Assembly: GCA_002384815.1 (NCBI GenBank)
Contig: DGBN01000059.1
Location: 41,049-105,048 of the forward strand
DNA: 64,000 nt
Source of the DNA: Oxalobacteraceae bacterium UBA4003
Lineage (GTDB): Bacteria; Pseudomonadota; Gammaproteobacteria; Burkholderiales; Burkholderiaceae_D
Direction: 5' to 3'
How positions within the stretch are numbered: the stretch's first letter is position 1; every line of letters begins with the position of its first letter. The position numbers were made by a program, and so were the translations under genes. Below the pieces are notes generated by a model. That model saw only the letters and a list, made by a program, of their open reading frames with translations. It ran no database searches and was not told the DNA's origin. This document shows positions 18,024-27,200 of the stretch, piece by piece.

Positions 18024-18053
18024 TTTACACAGCGAGAAAACCTTTGCTATAAT
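18024..18053 (+). promoter_or_regulatory. Promoter of the tRNA-Ala/tRNA-Glu unit
   Basis: TTTACA (18024-18029), 18 bases, TATAAT (18048-18053). It lies 17 bases before the mature tRNA-Ala and just after the gltX stop, so the tRNAs can be made independently of gltX. Confidence 0.75.
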
Positions 18054-18070
18054 CTCGCTTCTGCATTCGA

Positions 18071-18146
<76 letters not shown>

Positions 18147-18184
18147 CCGATTTTGCAGAAGGTCAGTATCAAGGACAGATTTCT

Positions 18185-18260
18185 GTCCCCATCGTCTAGA
18201 GGCCTAGGACATCACCCTTTCACGGTGAGTACAGGGGTTCGAATCCCCTTGGGGACGCCA
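18185..18260 (+). tRNA. tRNA-Glu (anticodon TTC)
   Basis: 76-base cloverleaf, GTCCCCA acceptor paired with TGGGGAC, G73 and encoded CCA. Anticodon loop CTTTCAC gives TTC, reading GAA/GAG. The sequence closely follows E. coli tRNA-Glu. It shares the promoter and terminator with tRNA-Ala and lies just downstream of gltX. Confidence 0.97.
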
Positions 18261-18287
18261 AATTTCCAGATGTGTCTGGTACGAGAT

Positions 18288-18314
18288 AAAGCTCTGATTA
18301 TTCAGGGCTTTTTT
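18288..18314 (+). terminator. Terminator of the tRNA-Ala/Glu unit
   Basis: AAAGCTCTGA (18288-18297), loop TTAT, TCAGGGCTTT with one wobble, then a T6 run. The next 246 bases, up to earP, show no frame or RNA I can support. Confidence 0.85.
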
Positions 18315-18560
18315 CGTTTCTGGCTACAACACAGCTCGACATCGGTTTACTGCACGAAACGATTTCGAACTGTGTTCCAGAACAGAATCCGTTTACGCAT
18401 TTCCCGGCTGGCGGCACACGTATTATTTAACGCTCGCTAGAGCATCATGTTTCATTCTCTTGGTTCACCGTTCTGTGGCAACCGTGCGATCCTGCATCAC
18501 GCTAGAGGTGTGCATTGATGCATCGATTATCATGTCGGGATTCCTTTTCTGACTGACTGT

Positions 18561-19739
18561 ATGAGTATTCCTCACACCTTGCATCTGTTTTGTCGTGTCG
18601 TCGATAACTATGGCGACATCGGTATTTGCTGGCGGCTCGCAAGACAACTGCAACAAGAACATGGCATCGCTGTCACTTTGTGGGTGGACGATTTATCCAG
18701 CTTTCAGCGAATTTGTCCGGAAGTTGAAATCGATGCTGAAGAACAGTGCTTGTTCGGTGTGACGGTGCACCACTGGCGTAATCAGGAAGGTGTATTTTCG
18801 ACAGGCGATATTGCCGATATTGTCATTGAGTTTTTTGCCTGCGATATCCCGCCCGGCTACATGGCCGCCATGGCAGAGTGCAATCCGCGTCCAGTATGGC
18901 TCAACCTCGAAGGGTTGACTGCGGAAGAATGGGTGGAAGGCTGCCATACCTTGCCATCGCCGCATCCGCGCCTGCCGCTGACGAAACATTTTTTCTTCCC
19001 CGGCTTCACCAGCAAAACGGGCGGCTTGCTGCGTGAATCCGCATTGGAAGAAGAGCGCCGGAAATTTCAGGCGAATACTACGGCCATGGAAAATTTTCTT
19101 GCGCAGTTCGGTGTAACGCCGGCAGAAATGACATCGTTAAAGGTTTCCCTGTTTTGCTATCCGCACGCACCAGTTGCAGAACTGTTCAATACATGGAAAA
19201 ACGGCGGGTCAGCCATCACTTGCCTGGTGCCGGAAGGCGTGGCGGTCGAAGCAGTGCAGTCTTTTCTGGGGATGGATGCGCAAGCGGGAGTGGTGCAAAC
19301 GCATGGCGCACTCACTGTACGCGTCCTGCCCTTTGTGGCGCAATCCGATTACGACAAGCTGTTATGGACGTGCGATATCAATTTCGTGCGCGGCGAGGAT
19401 TCATGGGTGCGTGCGCAATGGGCAGGCAAGCCGTTTATCTGGCACATCTACCCGCAAGATGAAAACCTGCATCACAAGAAATTGCGCGCCTTCCTGCAAC
19501 GTTATGCAATCGGTATTGGAAGTCTGGTTAGCTTTGCTTTGAATTGGAATGGCGCCGCAACTGAGCTTATTGCAGAGCAGATGGACTGGCCTGCGCTTTG
19601 GCAGCGACTGCTGGCTGACCGAACTTGCATTGCGTGCCAGTCTGCCGATTGGCAGCGGCAGATGCTGGAAAATGGTGATCTGGCTGGCAATTTGCTGACG
19701 TTTGCGGGGGCGCTACGCTCAGTGCCAGCAAAAAACTAG
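18561..19739 (+). CDS. earP: EF-P arginine-32 rhamnosyltransferase
   Basis: Inverting GT-B glycosyltransferase (formerly DUF2331) that moves rhamnose from dTDP-beta-L-rhamnose to arginine 32 of elongation factor P, switching on its rescue of polyproline-stalled ribosomes. The N-terminus LFCRVVDNYGDIGICWRLAR contains the catalytic aspartates (D15 and D19 here). The C-terminal NFVRGEDSWVRAQWAGKPF segment is the nucleotide-sugar site with the family's essential glutamate. 392 residues is typical. The target, EF-P with Arg32, is encoded 111 bases downstream, the usual earP-efp pairing. Confidence 0.95.
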   Translation: MSIPHTLHLFCRVVDNYGDIGICWRLARQLQQEHGIAVTLWVDDLSSFQRICPEVEIDAEEQCLFGVTVHHWRNQEGVFSTGDIADIVIEFFACDIPPGYMAAMAECNPRPVWLNLEGLTAEEWVEGCHTLPSPHPRLPLTKHFFFPGFTSKTGGLLRESALEEERRKFQANTTAMENFLAQFGVTPAEMTSLKVSLFCYPHAPVAELFNTWKNGGSAITCLVPEGVAVEAVQSFLGMDAQAGVVQTHGALTVRVLPFVAQSDYDKLLWTCDINFVRGEDSWVRAQWAGKPFIWHIYPQDENLHHKKLRAFLQRYAIGIGSLVSFALNWNGAATELIAEQMDWPALWQRLLADRTCIACQSADWQRQMLENGDLAGNLLTFAGALRSVPAKN

Positions 19740-19850
19740 GTATAATGCGCGGTCAATTTATAACGTTTTTTCGATCAAACGTGAGCTTACGGCGCTTTTT
19801 GCCTGCAGGCGACAGATGATTTTTATGCAACCTACTTTTTTACACTTACT

Positions 19851-20426
19851 ATGAAACCTGCAAAAGAAATTCGCGTTGGCAATATCATTATGGTCGACAG
19901 CAAACCCATGATCGTGTTGCGTTCCGACGTCAATGGTTCGAGCCGCACCGGCTTCACCTACAAATGGAAGATGAAAAATCTTCTGACGAACACCCCGATG
20001 GAAAACGTCTTCCGAGGCGACGACAAGTTCGACGTCATCGTTCTGGACAAGAAGCCGGTTACCTACTCTTACTTTGCCGACCCATTGTTTGTATTCATGG
20101 ATGAAGAATACAACCAGTATGAAATCGAAGAAGAAAATCTGGGCGATGCGCTGCATTACCTGAAAGACGGCATGGAATGCGAAGCGGTGTTCTATGACGG
20201 CAAAGCGATCTCGGTTGAATTGCCTATCACCATCGCACGCCAGATTGTCTACTCCGAGCCTGCAGTCAAGGGCAATACTTCCGGCAACGTCCTGAAGGAA
20301 GCCATTCTTGAAAATGCGGTCGAAGCACATCGTCATACCGTTCAGGTGCCATTGTTTGTCAGCACAGATGACGTGATTGAAATCGACAGCCGTACCAATG
20401 AATACAAACGCGTGGTTCGTAACTGA
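19851..20426 (+). CDS. efp: Elongation factor P (arginine-32 type)
   Basis: Three-domain tRNA-mimic protein that binds between the P and E sites and promotes peptide bonds between prolines. The modified loop reads NGSSRTGFTYKW with arginine at residue 32, the EarP substrate, rather than the lysine used by EpmA organisms. 191 residues, slightly longer than E. coli EF-P. A TATAAT at 19741-19746 offers a gene-proximal promoter, though without a clear -35 box. Followed by a strong terminator. Confidence 0.97.
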   Translation: MKPAKEIRVGNIIMVDSKPMIVLRSDVNGSSRTGFTYKWKMKNLLTNTPMENVFRGDDKFDVIVLDKKPVTYSYFADPLFVFMDEEYNQYEIEEENLGDALHYLKDGMECEAVFYDGKAISVELPITIARQIVYSEPAVKGNTSGNVLKEAILENAVEAHRHTVQVPLFVSTDDVIEIDSRTNEYKRVVRN

Positions 20427-20447
20427 TTTACGATTCCAGCCGTATGT

Positions 20448-20486
20448 AAAAAAGCGCTGCAGCTATTCCTGCAGCGCTTTTTTTTT
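20448..20486. terminator. Terminator between efp and the M48 protease gene
   Basis: AAAGCGCTGCAG, loop CTATTC, CTGCAGCGCTTT, flanked by A-run and T9; strong for efp and usable in reverse by the converging protease gene. Confidence 0.92.
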
Positions 20487-20509
20487 GTCCCGCCGTTTCA
20501 GCTGCGCAG

Positions 20510-21517
20510 TTAACGTGTGTTCCGGATATGAGCTATGCGTTCTGTGGTCGGTGGATGGCTGGACAGATAAGACGAGGGTTCTTTTTCCTGCGTTTGCATT
20601 TTTTCAAAGCCGCTGGCGAGCTGCGACAGGCTGATGCCGTTCGCCTTCATCATCGCAATGGCATAATCGTCAGCTTCCCGTTCGGCGTCGCGTGAATACT
20701 TCATATCCAGCAGCAGGGTCGGAATGTTGGCAATGATTGCCGAGACGTCGCCAAAGATAAGCGTTATTACGGCGCCGATTGCCGAGCCTTGCACAATGCG
20801 TCGCATCAGATGGCGCTCATGCAGATGACCCAGTTCATGCGCCAGCACGCCCATGATTTGCTCATCGTTATCCAGCAGTTTTACCAGCTCGTCGGTCAGG
20901 ATGATTTGTCCCGAAGGCAGCGCAAATGCATTCGGCCCGATATTGCTTTTGCGGAAAACCAGCTGGTAATCCGGCGCGCCTTCCCTGGGAGGCTGCAGCT
21001 GTTTGAAATGTGTCGCAATTTCGGTTTGTCTGGCGACAGGCAGCTGGCTGGGCGCCAGGATGCGCTTATCGAGAAATTCCAGCATGCCTTTACTGATAGA
21101 GCGTTCCACTTTTTCAGGCAAGGCCTTGGCAATGGCTTCCGCCGCCAGTGGCAAGCCATATACATATCCCAGTGCAAGAACCAGCACGGTGGCAGCAAAC
21201 GCGATCAAGGTGCCGCGCCAGCTTTGCTGCGTACGCACCACCAGCGAGTCCTGATGGCCGGTGGCGGCAAGCAGGGTATCGAACGCACGGGTGTCGTGGA
21301 TTTCCAGATAGGCCTCGTCTGGGAAAGTAACCTTGCGACTGGTATTGCGCGCGCGTTCCGATACGCGCAATTCAGCGATAGCACAACTGCGCTCGGCATC
21401 GCCGGAGAGCACCGCGATTCCGTCCTCTACCGATAGCGTCACACGATGAACGCGGGACGTCTTGCCATCGAAATAGAGTGCAGGAATCTGCGCGGGACTT
21501 GAAATGTTGATGGGCAT
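20510..21517 (-). CDS. M48-family membrane metalloprotease
   Basis: 335-residue zinc protease related to HtpX/Oma1/BepA-type M48 enzymes. HELGH at 227-231 gives the zinc histidines and catalytic glutamate; the third ligand is E281 in DAEREADDYA. A hydrophobic helix at about 103-121 anchors the N-terminal region, and a second hydrophobic stretch lies near 244-272. The frame is open 91 codons further upstream, but that part overlaps the DUF898 gene. ATG 21517 overlaps its stop (TAATG), which sets the start. Likely an inner-membrane quality-control protease; substrate unknown. Confidence 0.85.
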   Translation of the reverse strand: MPINISSPAQIPALYFDGKTSRVHRVTLSVEDGIAVLSGDAERSCAIAELRVSERARNTSRKVTFPDEAYLEIHDTRAFDTLLAATGHQDSLVVRTQQSWRGTLIAFAATVLVLALGYVYGLPLAAEAIAKALPEKVERSISKGMLEFLDKRILAPSQLPVARQTEIATHFKQLQPPREGAPDYQLVFRKSNIGPNAFALPSGQIILTDELVKLLDNDEQIMGVLAHELGHLHERHLMRRIVQGSAIGAVITLIFGDVSAIIANIPTLLLDMKYSRDAEREADDYAIAMMKANGISLSQLASGFEKMQTQEKEPSSYLSSHPPTTERIAHIRNTR

Positions 21518-22602
21518 TACAGCGATAGATCGAAGTCGAGCAGGTCGGCGACGCCTTCGCCTGTTGCCGTGACTTGCGCCTGGGTTGCCGTGATGAAGTG
21601 ATCCAGGCTGCCATCCGGTGTCAGGGACATCGATTGCACCCGATAGCGCATTGCACGTATCTGTGCAAATGGCAGGAACAATCCCAGCGTACAGATGATT
21701 GCGATGATATTTGTCACTGCAATGAATGCCATCGTGCTCCATTTCATGTTGCTGTGAAATTGATGTGTATCGAGCCGTGTGTTGTTCCAAATCAGGTTTT
21801 GTATCAGTGTCGCAAAAATGGGGAAGATCAGAAACATCCAGAGATACAAGACAGCTATAAAAACCGTTATCGCAAGCATGCTGGCATTGCCGGATTCGAT
21901 GTGACTTATGTCGCCTGCAGCAATCATGCTGAACAAGGCGCCGCCCAGCGCCAGGGAAATTGCAATGCAGCCGGCCAGCCAGATGATGAAAACCAGTAGA
22001 TATGCCTTGTAGAAACTGCCGACCGATCCGGTAAAGGAAAAATGGCTGGCGCCGAAACGGCTCTCTTCGTGTTGAAATTTCTTCATTCGCTGGTGGGCAA
22101 AAGGCAACAGCAGAGACAAGGTAAGACCGGCCAGGATCGGGAAGGCAAGGTACACAGTGTAAACACGGCCGATTGTTCCGGCAAAGCCGAAGCGGATGCC
22201 GCGATAGCTTGAGTTATACAGTTTGAATTGCAGACTTTTCCATATCAGCCAGGGAGCAAGCAGCATCAGGGCGATGATCATCAACAAGCCTGCCAATCCC
22301 GACATTTCAAATGCCATGTTGTAAATCACAATCATGATGACTGCGACTACACGCCCTTTCAAAATCGCAAGAGGATTGCCATGATATTCAAAACTGGAGC
22401 CGGCAACGCTGGTGCTGTTATAAAAATACTTGCTGCGACGCACTTTTGCCCATGCGGAATAAATTCCCAATGTCACGATGGAAAGCAGCAGATTGACGAT
22501 CCAGATACGAAAGTATTCGCTGCCGCTACCGCTGAATGAAAAACGCAGGGTTCTCTGCGTTTGCAGATGATGTGTGCCTGCTATTTGAGAAGCATCCGTC
22601 AT
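21517..22602 (-). CDS. DUF898 (YjgN-like) membrane protein
   Basis: 361-residue polytopic inner-membrane protein of the YjgN/DUF898 family. After a soluble N-terminal SFSGSGSEYFRIWIVNLLLS segment come about six hydrophobic helices. The repeated FXFXGXXXXFY-type segments (FSFSGSGSEYFR near 21-32 and FSFTGSVGSFYK in the second half) suggest an internal duplication. YAWAK-like SAWAKVRRSKYFYNST near 49-64 is characteristic. Function unknown. It is coupled to the M48 protease gene downstream, a pairing that recurs in proteobacteria and hints at a shared envelope role. Confidence 0.85.
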   Translation of the reverse strand: MTDASQIAGTHHLQTQRTLRFSFSGSGSEYFRIWIVNLLLSIVTLGIYSAWAKVRRSKYFYNSTSVAGSSFEYHGNPLAILKGRVVAVIMIVIYNMAFEMSGLAGLLMIIALMLLAPWLIWKSLQFKLYNSSYRGIRFGFAGTIGRVYTVYLAFPILAGLTLSLLLPFAHQRMKKFQHEESRFGASHFSFTGSVGSFYKAYLLVFIIWLAGCIAISLALGGALFSMIAAGDISHIESGNASMLAITVFIAVLYLWMFLIFPIFATLIQNLIWNNTRLDTHQFHSNMKWSTMAFIAVTNIIAIICTLGLFLPFAQIRAMRYRVQSMSLTPDGSLDHFITATQAQVTATGEGVADLLDFDLSL

Positions 22603-23100
22603 TTATTTCTCCCGGAGAATTTTATTTCTATGCAGACAGCGGATGCATGGTTGCCTGCCGGATATGAATTGTCAAGCTGACCGTCATTACCTGCGGTTGT
22701 TCGCCAAACATCATGAAAATTTTTGTGACTGGCTTCCTCCTTGCCGCATGAAAAAATCGCACGCAACCATTTGATCGCATTGCATTTTCAAACGCAAATG
22801 ATGCATCTGGCACGCTGAAATACATCCGTAATTTTTCCTGTTCGCATCTGCCCAAAATTTCAGCAAATTAATTTTGTAAAAAATGTAACAAATGCGAACT
22901 TTCATGGCAATGCACGTACCAACTGCAGATGTGGCGGGCAGCGAGCATTTCTTGTCTGCAAGTTGCATTTTTGAAGTACGCATCAGCTCAAGCTGCACCA
23001 TCGTTTACGCGCGATGCGCAACTGATGCGTTGAGCATGTTTGTTCAACGCATTTACTAATTTTTATTACGTCATCGCGACAATTATTTTCAGGAGATTTC
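22603..23100. other. 498-base intergenic region upstream of DUF898 and bactofilin genes
   Basis: This divergent gap is AT-rich in the middle (22855-22895) and carries no frame with plausible codon use or start. Near the bactofilin end ATGCGTTGA (23025-23033) and TCAACGCAT (23044-23052) make a perfect nine-pair hairpin with a ten-base loop, likely in the bactofilin 5' leader. CAGGAG at 23090-23095 is the bactofilin ribosome site. I see no clear -35/-10 pair. Confidence 0.5.
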
Positions 23101-23637
23101 ATGCTTCGTTCCGACACGCTTTTTGGCAAGCGAGAATCCAATACGCCAAATCCTTCGCTGAGCACAAACAGCTCTTCAGCGCTGTCAGCAACGGGTTTTC
23201 ATAACAAGCCAGGGTCTTCTTCTGCTGGCGGTTTCAATAACCCGGCTTCCACTCAGGCTGCCGGTGCGAATGAAGTTGGCAGCAAACTGATCGTCGGCCC
23301 CAACATCAAACTCAAGGGTGTGGAAATTACCGATTGCGATACCTTGGTAGTGGAAGGTTTTGTTGAAGCAACGATGGATTCGCGCGTTATTCAAATTGCC
23401 AAGGAAGGTTCGTTCAAAGGCTCTGCCGGTATCGATATCGCTGAAATTCACGGCACATTCGATGGCGAATTGACAGTACGTCAGAAACTGGTGATTTATG
23501 CCACCGGTAAAGTGTCCGGCAAGATTCGTTACGGCAACGTCGTGATTGAAGAAGGCGGGCAGTTGATGGGCGATGTGCAAGTGGGTGCGAATGCCTCCAC
23601 TCCGCCCAAAGGATTGACGGTAGCAAAAACAGTTTAA
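23101..23637 (+). CDS. Bactofilin (polymer-forming cytoskeletal protein)
   Basis: 178-residue member of the DUF583 bactofilin family, which forms nucleotide-free filaments that organise envelope enzymes, stalks or flagellar placement. The N-terminal 60 residues are a disordered Ser/Asn/Gly-rich tail. The core (about 62-165) is a right-handed beta helix with regular glycine-spaced strands: VGSKLIVGPNIKLKG, LVVEGFVEATMDS, GSFKGSAGIDIAEIHGTFDGEL, GKVSGKIRYGNVVIEEGGQL. ATG 23101 follows CAGGAG with six-base spacing. No peptidase M23 partner, common beside bactofilins, is adjacent. Confidence 0.92.
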   Translation: MLRSDTLFGKRESNTPNPSLSTNSSSALSATGFHNKPGSSSAGGFNNPASTQAAGANEVGSKLIVGPNIKLKGVEITDCDTLVVEGFVEATMDSRVIQIAKEGSFKGSAGIDIAEIHGTFDGELTVRQKLVIYATGKVSGKIRYGNVVIEEGGQLMGDVQVGANASTPPKGLTVAKTV

Positions 23638-23656
23638 GTTTTCTATCTTTCGTTCT

Positions 23657-23704
23657 AACCCGCTATTGGCGCCTGTTCGTGGTGGTGCCAGCAGCGGGTT
23701 TTTG
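23657..23704 (+). terminator. Terminator of the bactofilin gene
   Basis: AACCCGCT (23657-23664) pairs with AGCGGGTT (23693-23700), the inner stem adds TTGGCGCC with GGTGCCA, and T-rich sequence follows. Confidence 0.8.
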
Positions 23705-23796
23705 TCGTTTCCGATTTCTGTTTGCTCTTGCGCAATGCAGTAGCGATGCCGTTTTTGTCCGGCTGTATCGGACGGGTGGCAATGCACAGACCTTGG

Positions 23797-23822
23797 AAAA
23801 AAGACGCGTCAAGCGCGTCTTT
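23797..23822 (-). terminator. Terminator of the esterase gene
   Basis: Read on the minus strand, AAAGACGCG, a five-base loop, CGCGTCTTT, then a T-run from the A6 at 23797-23802. It lies 24 bases past the esterase stop. Confidence 0.85.
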
Positions 23823-23845
23823 CATTATCAGTCAAAGCAAAAATA

Positions 23846-24508
23846 TCAGGCCAATACGCGTTTCAGGAAGTTGCTGATATCAATGATCTCTTCCATGCAC
23901 ACCGAGTGCGGCATATCGTACTCATGCCATTCAACGTCGTAGCCGTGTTTTTGCAGCAAGGCAAGCGATTGTTGTGCACGCGTGATCGGAATCACCTGAT
24001 CGTCGTGGCCGTGACCGTAGTAGATAGGTGTGCGCTGGTTGGCAGTGCTGCGTTCTCCTTCAAACGATGATTCCAGTGGTAGATAGCCGGACAGGCACAG
24101 CAGGCCGCCGAGTTTTTCCGGATGGCGCAGCGCGGTCTGGAACGTCATTGCGCAACCTTGCGAGAAACCGGCGATCAGGATTTTGTCGACAGCAATGCCG
24201 CGTTCCTTTTCACGGTCTATCAATGCATTGATGTCTATTTGCGAATCGCGCACGCTTTTTTCGTCATCGTCACGGCCGAATTCGGTTGCCGAAATGTCAT
24301 ACCAGGCCGGCATCATGCGGCCGCCGTTGATGGTGACTTCCAGCATCGGTGCGTGTGGAAAAACGAAGCGGATGCCAGGGCAGCCTGTCAGATCCAGTTC
24401 CTTGGCGATAGGAACGAAGTCATTGCCGTCGGCACCCAGGCCATGCATCCAGATAATGGAAACGGTGGGGTTGGGTGCGGTGGCGAGTTCGACGGTTTTC
24501 AGAGTCAT
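23846..24508 (-). CDS. Carboxylesterase / acyl-protein thioesterase-like alpha/beta hydrolase
   Basis: 220-residue alpha/beta hydrolase of the phospholipase/carboxylesterase (PF02230) family. The oxyanion strand WMHGLGADGNDF (20-31), nucleophile S116 in GFSQG, D169 in GHDDQV and H201 in MPHSV give a complete catalytic triad. MPAWYDI near 66-72 is characteristic of the group, which hydrolyses short-chain esters and lysophospholipids. No signal peptide, so cytoplasmic. It is transcribed after mogA and yjgA on the same strand but 43 bases separate it from mogA, so a shared transcript is possible. Confidence 0.9.
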   Translation of the reverse strand: MTLKTVELATAPNPTVSIIWMHGLGADGNDFVPIAKELDLTGCPGIRFVFPHAPMLEVTINGGRMMPAWYDISATEFGRDDDEKSVRDSQIDINALIDREKERGIAVDKILIAGFSQGCAMTFQTALRHPEKLGGLLCLSGYLPLESSFEGERSTANQRTPIYYGHGHDDQVIPITRAQQSLALLQKHGYDVEWHEYDMPHSVCMEEIIDISNFLKRVLA

Positions 24509-24551
24509 GATGAGAAGTGAAATTACGGAAAGATGAAAGTTGATTTAAAGA

Positions 24552-25181
24552 TTACTGAGTAATCTTATTGTGCAGCGGGCGGATTGCATGCTTTGGACGC
24601 CATGCCTTGCAGACGGCTTCATTGGTTTCAACGTAAGGGCCGCCCATCAGGTCTATGCAATAAGGAACAGCGGCAAAAATACCGCCGACGATTTGCTTGC
24701 CGTCTGCCTCTTTCAAACCTTCCAGCGTTTCCTTGATTGATTTCGGCTGGCCGGGCAGATTCATGATCAATGCAGCGTGATTTTCCGTTTCGCGAATTAC
24801 GGCAGCCTGGCGCGACAGGATCGCGGTTGGAACGAAGTGCAGACTGATCTGGCGCATCTGTTCGCCGAAGCCTGGCATTTCCTTGGTGCCGACAGCGAGA
24901 GTGGCTTCGGGCGTCACGTCGCGTCGGGCCGGACCGGTACCGCCGGTGGTAATCACCAGATCGCAGTGTTCAACGTCAACCAGTTCAATCAGCGCCTTTT
25001 CGATTGCCGCCTGTTCATCCGGGATCAGGCGTGTTTCCATTGTCCATGCGCTGCTGAGTGCGGCGGTGAACCAGGCCTGCAAGGCAGGAATGCCCTGGTC
25101 TTCATAGACGCCGCTGGAGGCGCGGTCGGAAATCGATACCAGCCCGATTTTCAATTCGTCGGCATTATTCTTCTTCGACAT
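24552..25181 (-). CDS. mogA: Molybdopterin adenylyltransferase
   Basis: Activates molybdopterin with AMP before molybdate insertion. The MogA/MoaB core is visible: IGLVSISDRASSGVYEDQG near 12-30, the TTGGTGPARRDVTPEA loop near 76-91, and NLPGQPKSI near 145. The chosen ATG 25181 follows GAGGAAGAC; an ATG 12 bases earlier is also in frame. At 209 residues it is the longer MogA rather than MoaB form. It overlaps the end of yjgA by 17 bases. Other molybdenum cofactor genes are not in the window. Confidence 0.93.
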   Translation of the reverse strand: MSKKNNADELKIGLVSISDRASSGVYEDQGIPALQAWFTAALSSAWTMETRLIPDEQAAIEKALIELVDVEHCDLVITTGGTGPARRDVTPEATLAVGTKEMPGFGEQMRQISLHFVPTAILSRQAAVIRETENHAALIMNLPGQPKSIKETLEGLKEADGKQIVGGIFAAVPYCIDLMGGPYVETNEAVCKAWRPKHAIRPLHNKITQ

Positions 25182-25749
25182 CGTCTTCCTCATTGTCGTC
25201 TTGCGCAGCCGGAGCTTGCAGGGATTTCAAGATCTGGAAAATTTCGCGATACGCTTTCGGCGGTTTGCTTTCGGCTTGTTCCTTGCGCGCATTGCGGATA
25301 AGAGTGCGCAGTTGTTGTGCATCCAGTTGCGGGTTTTCTTCCAGTAGAACGGTCAAGGCTTTATCGTCGGCCAGCAGTTTGTCGCGCTTGCGTTCGATCG
25401 CATGCAGTGCTGCAGTTTCGGATTTGGATGCGCCTTTCCAGCTATCGAGCATCTTTTGAATGGCGGCGATTTCGTGTTCTTCCAGCGAACGCATTTTTTT
25501 CCCCACATATTGCAACTGGCGACGGCGGCCTTCGTGATCCTTGATCAACTGGCATTCGAGAATGGCATCGCGCACGTCTTCCGGCATAGGCACGCGTTTG
25601 ACGCGATCGCGTGGTTCGGCAATCAGTTCTGCGCCCAGTTTTTGCAGGGCGGTCATCTGGCGTTTGAGCTCGGATTTGGACGGGCGCTCGTATTCCTGTT
25701 CGAATTCGGTGGACTGGAAGCCGCAGGAGCCTCGGTTGGGATTTGGCAT
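25165..25749 (-). CDS. yjgA: Ribosome-associated assembly factor YjgA/DarP
   Basis: 194-residue, highly charged DUF615 protein. The core RPSKSELKRQMTALQKLG followed by PEDVRDAILECQLIKDHEGRRRQLQYVGKKMR is diagnostic. E. coli YjgA/DarP binds late 50S precursors and aids peptidyl-transferase centre maturation. The acidic tail QDDNEEDDVEEE is an extra feature. Divergent from pmbA with 86 bases between, the conserved yjgA-pmbA arrangement. Confidence 0.93.
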   Translation of the reverse strand: MPNPNRGSCGFQSTEFEQEYERPSKSELKRQMTALQKLGAELIAEPRDRVKRVPMPEDVRDAILECQLIKDHEGRRRQLQYVGKKMRSLEEHEIAAIQKMLDSWKGASKSETAALHAIERKRDKLLADDKALTVLLEENPQLDAQQLRTLIRNARKEQAESKPPKAYREIFQILKSLQAPAAQDDNEEDDVEEE

Positions 25750-25835
25750 GATGGGAATTGATAAGGCGCGTAGCCATTCTGTAAACGACTGCTATCATAA
25801 CTGTTTTATACGCATTCCCGAAGAAAACGACCCCC

Positions 25836-27200
25836 ATGAGCGATTCAGTGTTTATACATAGTCAAGAACAGTTAAGGCAACTTGCACAGGATGTGCTGCG
25901 TTACGCAAAAGAAAAAGGTGCATCCAATGCCGCTGTCGAGATCAGCGAAGGTAGCGGTTTATCGGTTTCAGTACGCAAGGGCGGTGTGGAAACCATAGAA
26001 CAAAACAAAGACAAGGGCATGGGTGTCACGGTGTATCTGGGCGAAGAGCGTCATATTCGTCGCGGTAATGCGAGCACTTCGGATTTTTCGCAAAAGGCAT
26101 TGAAGGATACGGTCGAGGCGGCGTACAACATTGCACGTTTTACTGCAGAAGATGATTGCGCCGGCTTGCCGGATGAAGAGATGCTGGAACGCAATCCGCA
26201 CGATTTGCAACTGTGTTATCCATGGCTGATCTCGACGGAAGAAGCGGTCGAGCTGGCCAAGCGCGGCGAAGCGGCTGCCTTCGCCGTCGACAAGCGGATT
26301 ACCAACAGCGAAGGTGCCAGCGTCTACGCCCAGCAATCGCATTTCGTATCCGCCAATTCGCGCGGCTTTATCGGTGGTTATCCATACTCGCGTCACACGA
26401 TTTCGGTAGCACCGATTGCCGGCAAAGGCAGCAATATGCAACGCGACGACTGGTATTCGTCGATGCGGGATCCATCCAAACTGGCGACACCGGAAGCCAT
26501 TGGACGTTATGCCGCACAACGCGCACTGGCACGCCTGAATGCGCGCAAGCTCGATACGCGCAAATGTCCGGTGCTGTTTGAAGCGCCGCTGGCGGCTGGC
26601 CTGCTCGGGGCATTTGTGCAGGCAGTGTCAGGCGGTGCGCTGTATCGAAAATCCACCTTTCTGCTCGATTCGCTCGGCAAATCTGCCTTCGCACCGCATG
26701 TGCAAATTAGCGAAGACCCGCACATCATAGGCGCAGTCGGCTCCTCGCCCTTCGATGAAGAAGGGGTGAAAACAAGCCGTCGCGATGTGGTGAAAGACGG
26801 CGTGGTGCAGGGATATTTTCTATCGACTTATTCGGCTCGCAAACTCGGTATGCAAACAACCGGCAATGCAGGGGGCTCGCATAATCTGACGATGAGTTCT
26901 TCGTTGACGAAATCGACTGACGATTTCAAGGCCATGCTGAAGAAACTCGACACCGGTTTATTGGTGACTGAATTGATGGGGCAGGGCGTGAATTATGTGA
27001 CGGGCGATTACTCGCGCGGCGCTTCCGGCTTCTGGGTGGAAAAGGGCGTGATTCAGTACCCGGTGGAAGAGATCACGATTGCCGGCAACATGAAAGATAT
27101 TTTCATGCAGGTGGTTGCAATCGGTGCTGATACGCTGGTGCGCGGGACGAAAAACACGGGTTCGATATTGATTGAAAATATGGTGGTTGCTGGTGGTTAA
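25836..27200 (+). CDS. pmbA: Metalloprotease subunit PmbA/TldE
   Basis: 454-residue TldE homolog. With TldD it forms the heterodimeric protease that matures modified peptides such as microcin B17 and degrades CcdA. PmbA lacks the zinc HExxxH motif, which TldD supplies, and none is present here. The conserved EISEGSGLSVSVRKGGVETIEQNKDKG N-terminal region (shown in part) and the NAGGSHNL, GQGVNYVTGDYSRGASGFWVE C-terminal region are recognisable. tldD is not nearby, as usual for betaproteobacteria. Upstream neighbour yjgA is divergent. Confidence 0.95.
   Translation: MSDSVFIHSQEQLRQLAQDVLRYAKEKGASNAAVEISEGSGLSVSVRKGGVETIEQNKDKGMGVTVYLGEERHIRRGNASTSDFSQKALKDTVEAAYNIARFTAEDDCAGLPDEEMLERNPHDLQLCYPWLISTEEAVELAKRGEAAAFAVDKRITNSEGASVYAQQSHFVSANSRGFIGGYPYSRHTISVAPIAGKGSNMQRDDWYSSMRDPSKLATPEAIGRYAAQRALARLNARKLDTRKCPVLFEAPLAAGLLGAFVQAVSGGALYRKSTFLLDSLGKSAFAPHVQISEDPHIIGAVGSSPFDEEGVKTSRRDVVKDGVVQGYFLSTYSARKLGMQTTGNAGGSHNLTMSSSLTKSTDDFKAMLKKLDTGLLVTELMGQGVNYVTGDYSRGASGFWVEKGVIQYPVEEITIAGNMKDIFMQVVAIGADTLVRGTKNTGSILIENMVVAGG

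Noticed and set aside
22711..23001. 96-codon minus-strand frame in the gap before the bactofilin gene
   Set aside because: Cys/Met/Lys-rich composition, no ribosome site and AT-rich non-coding character.
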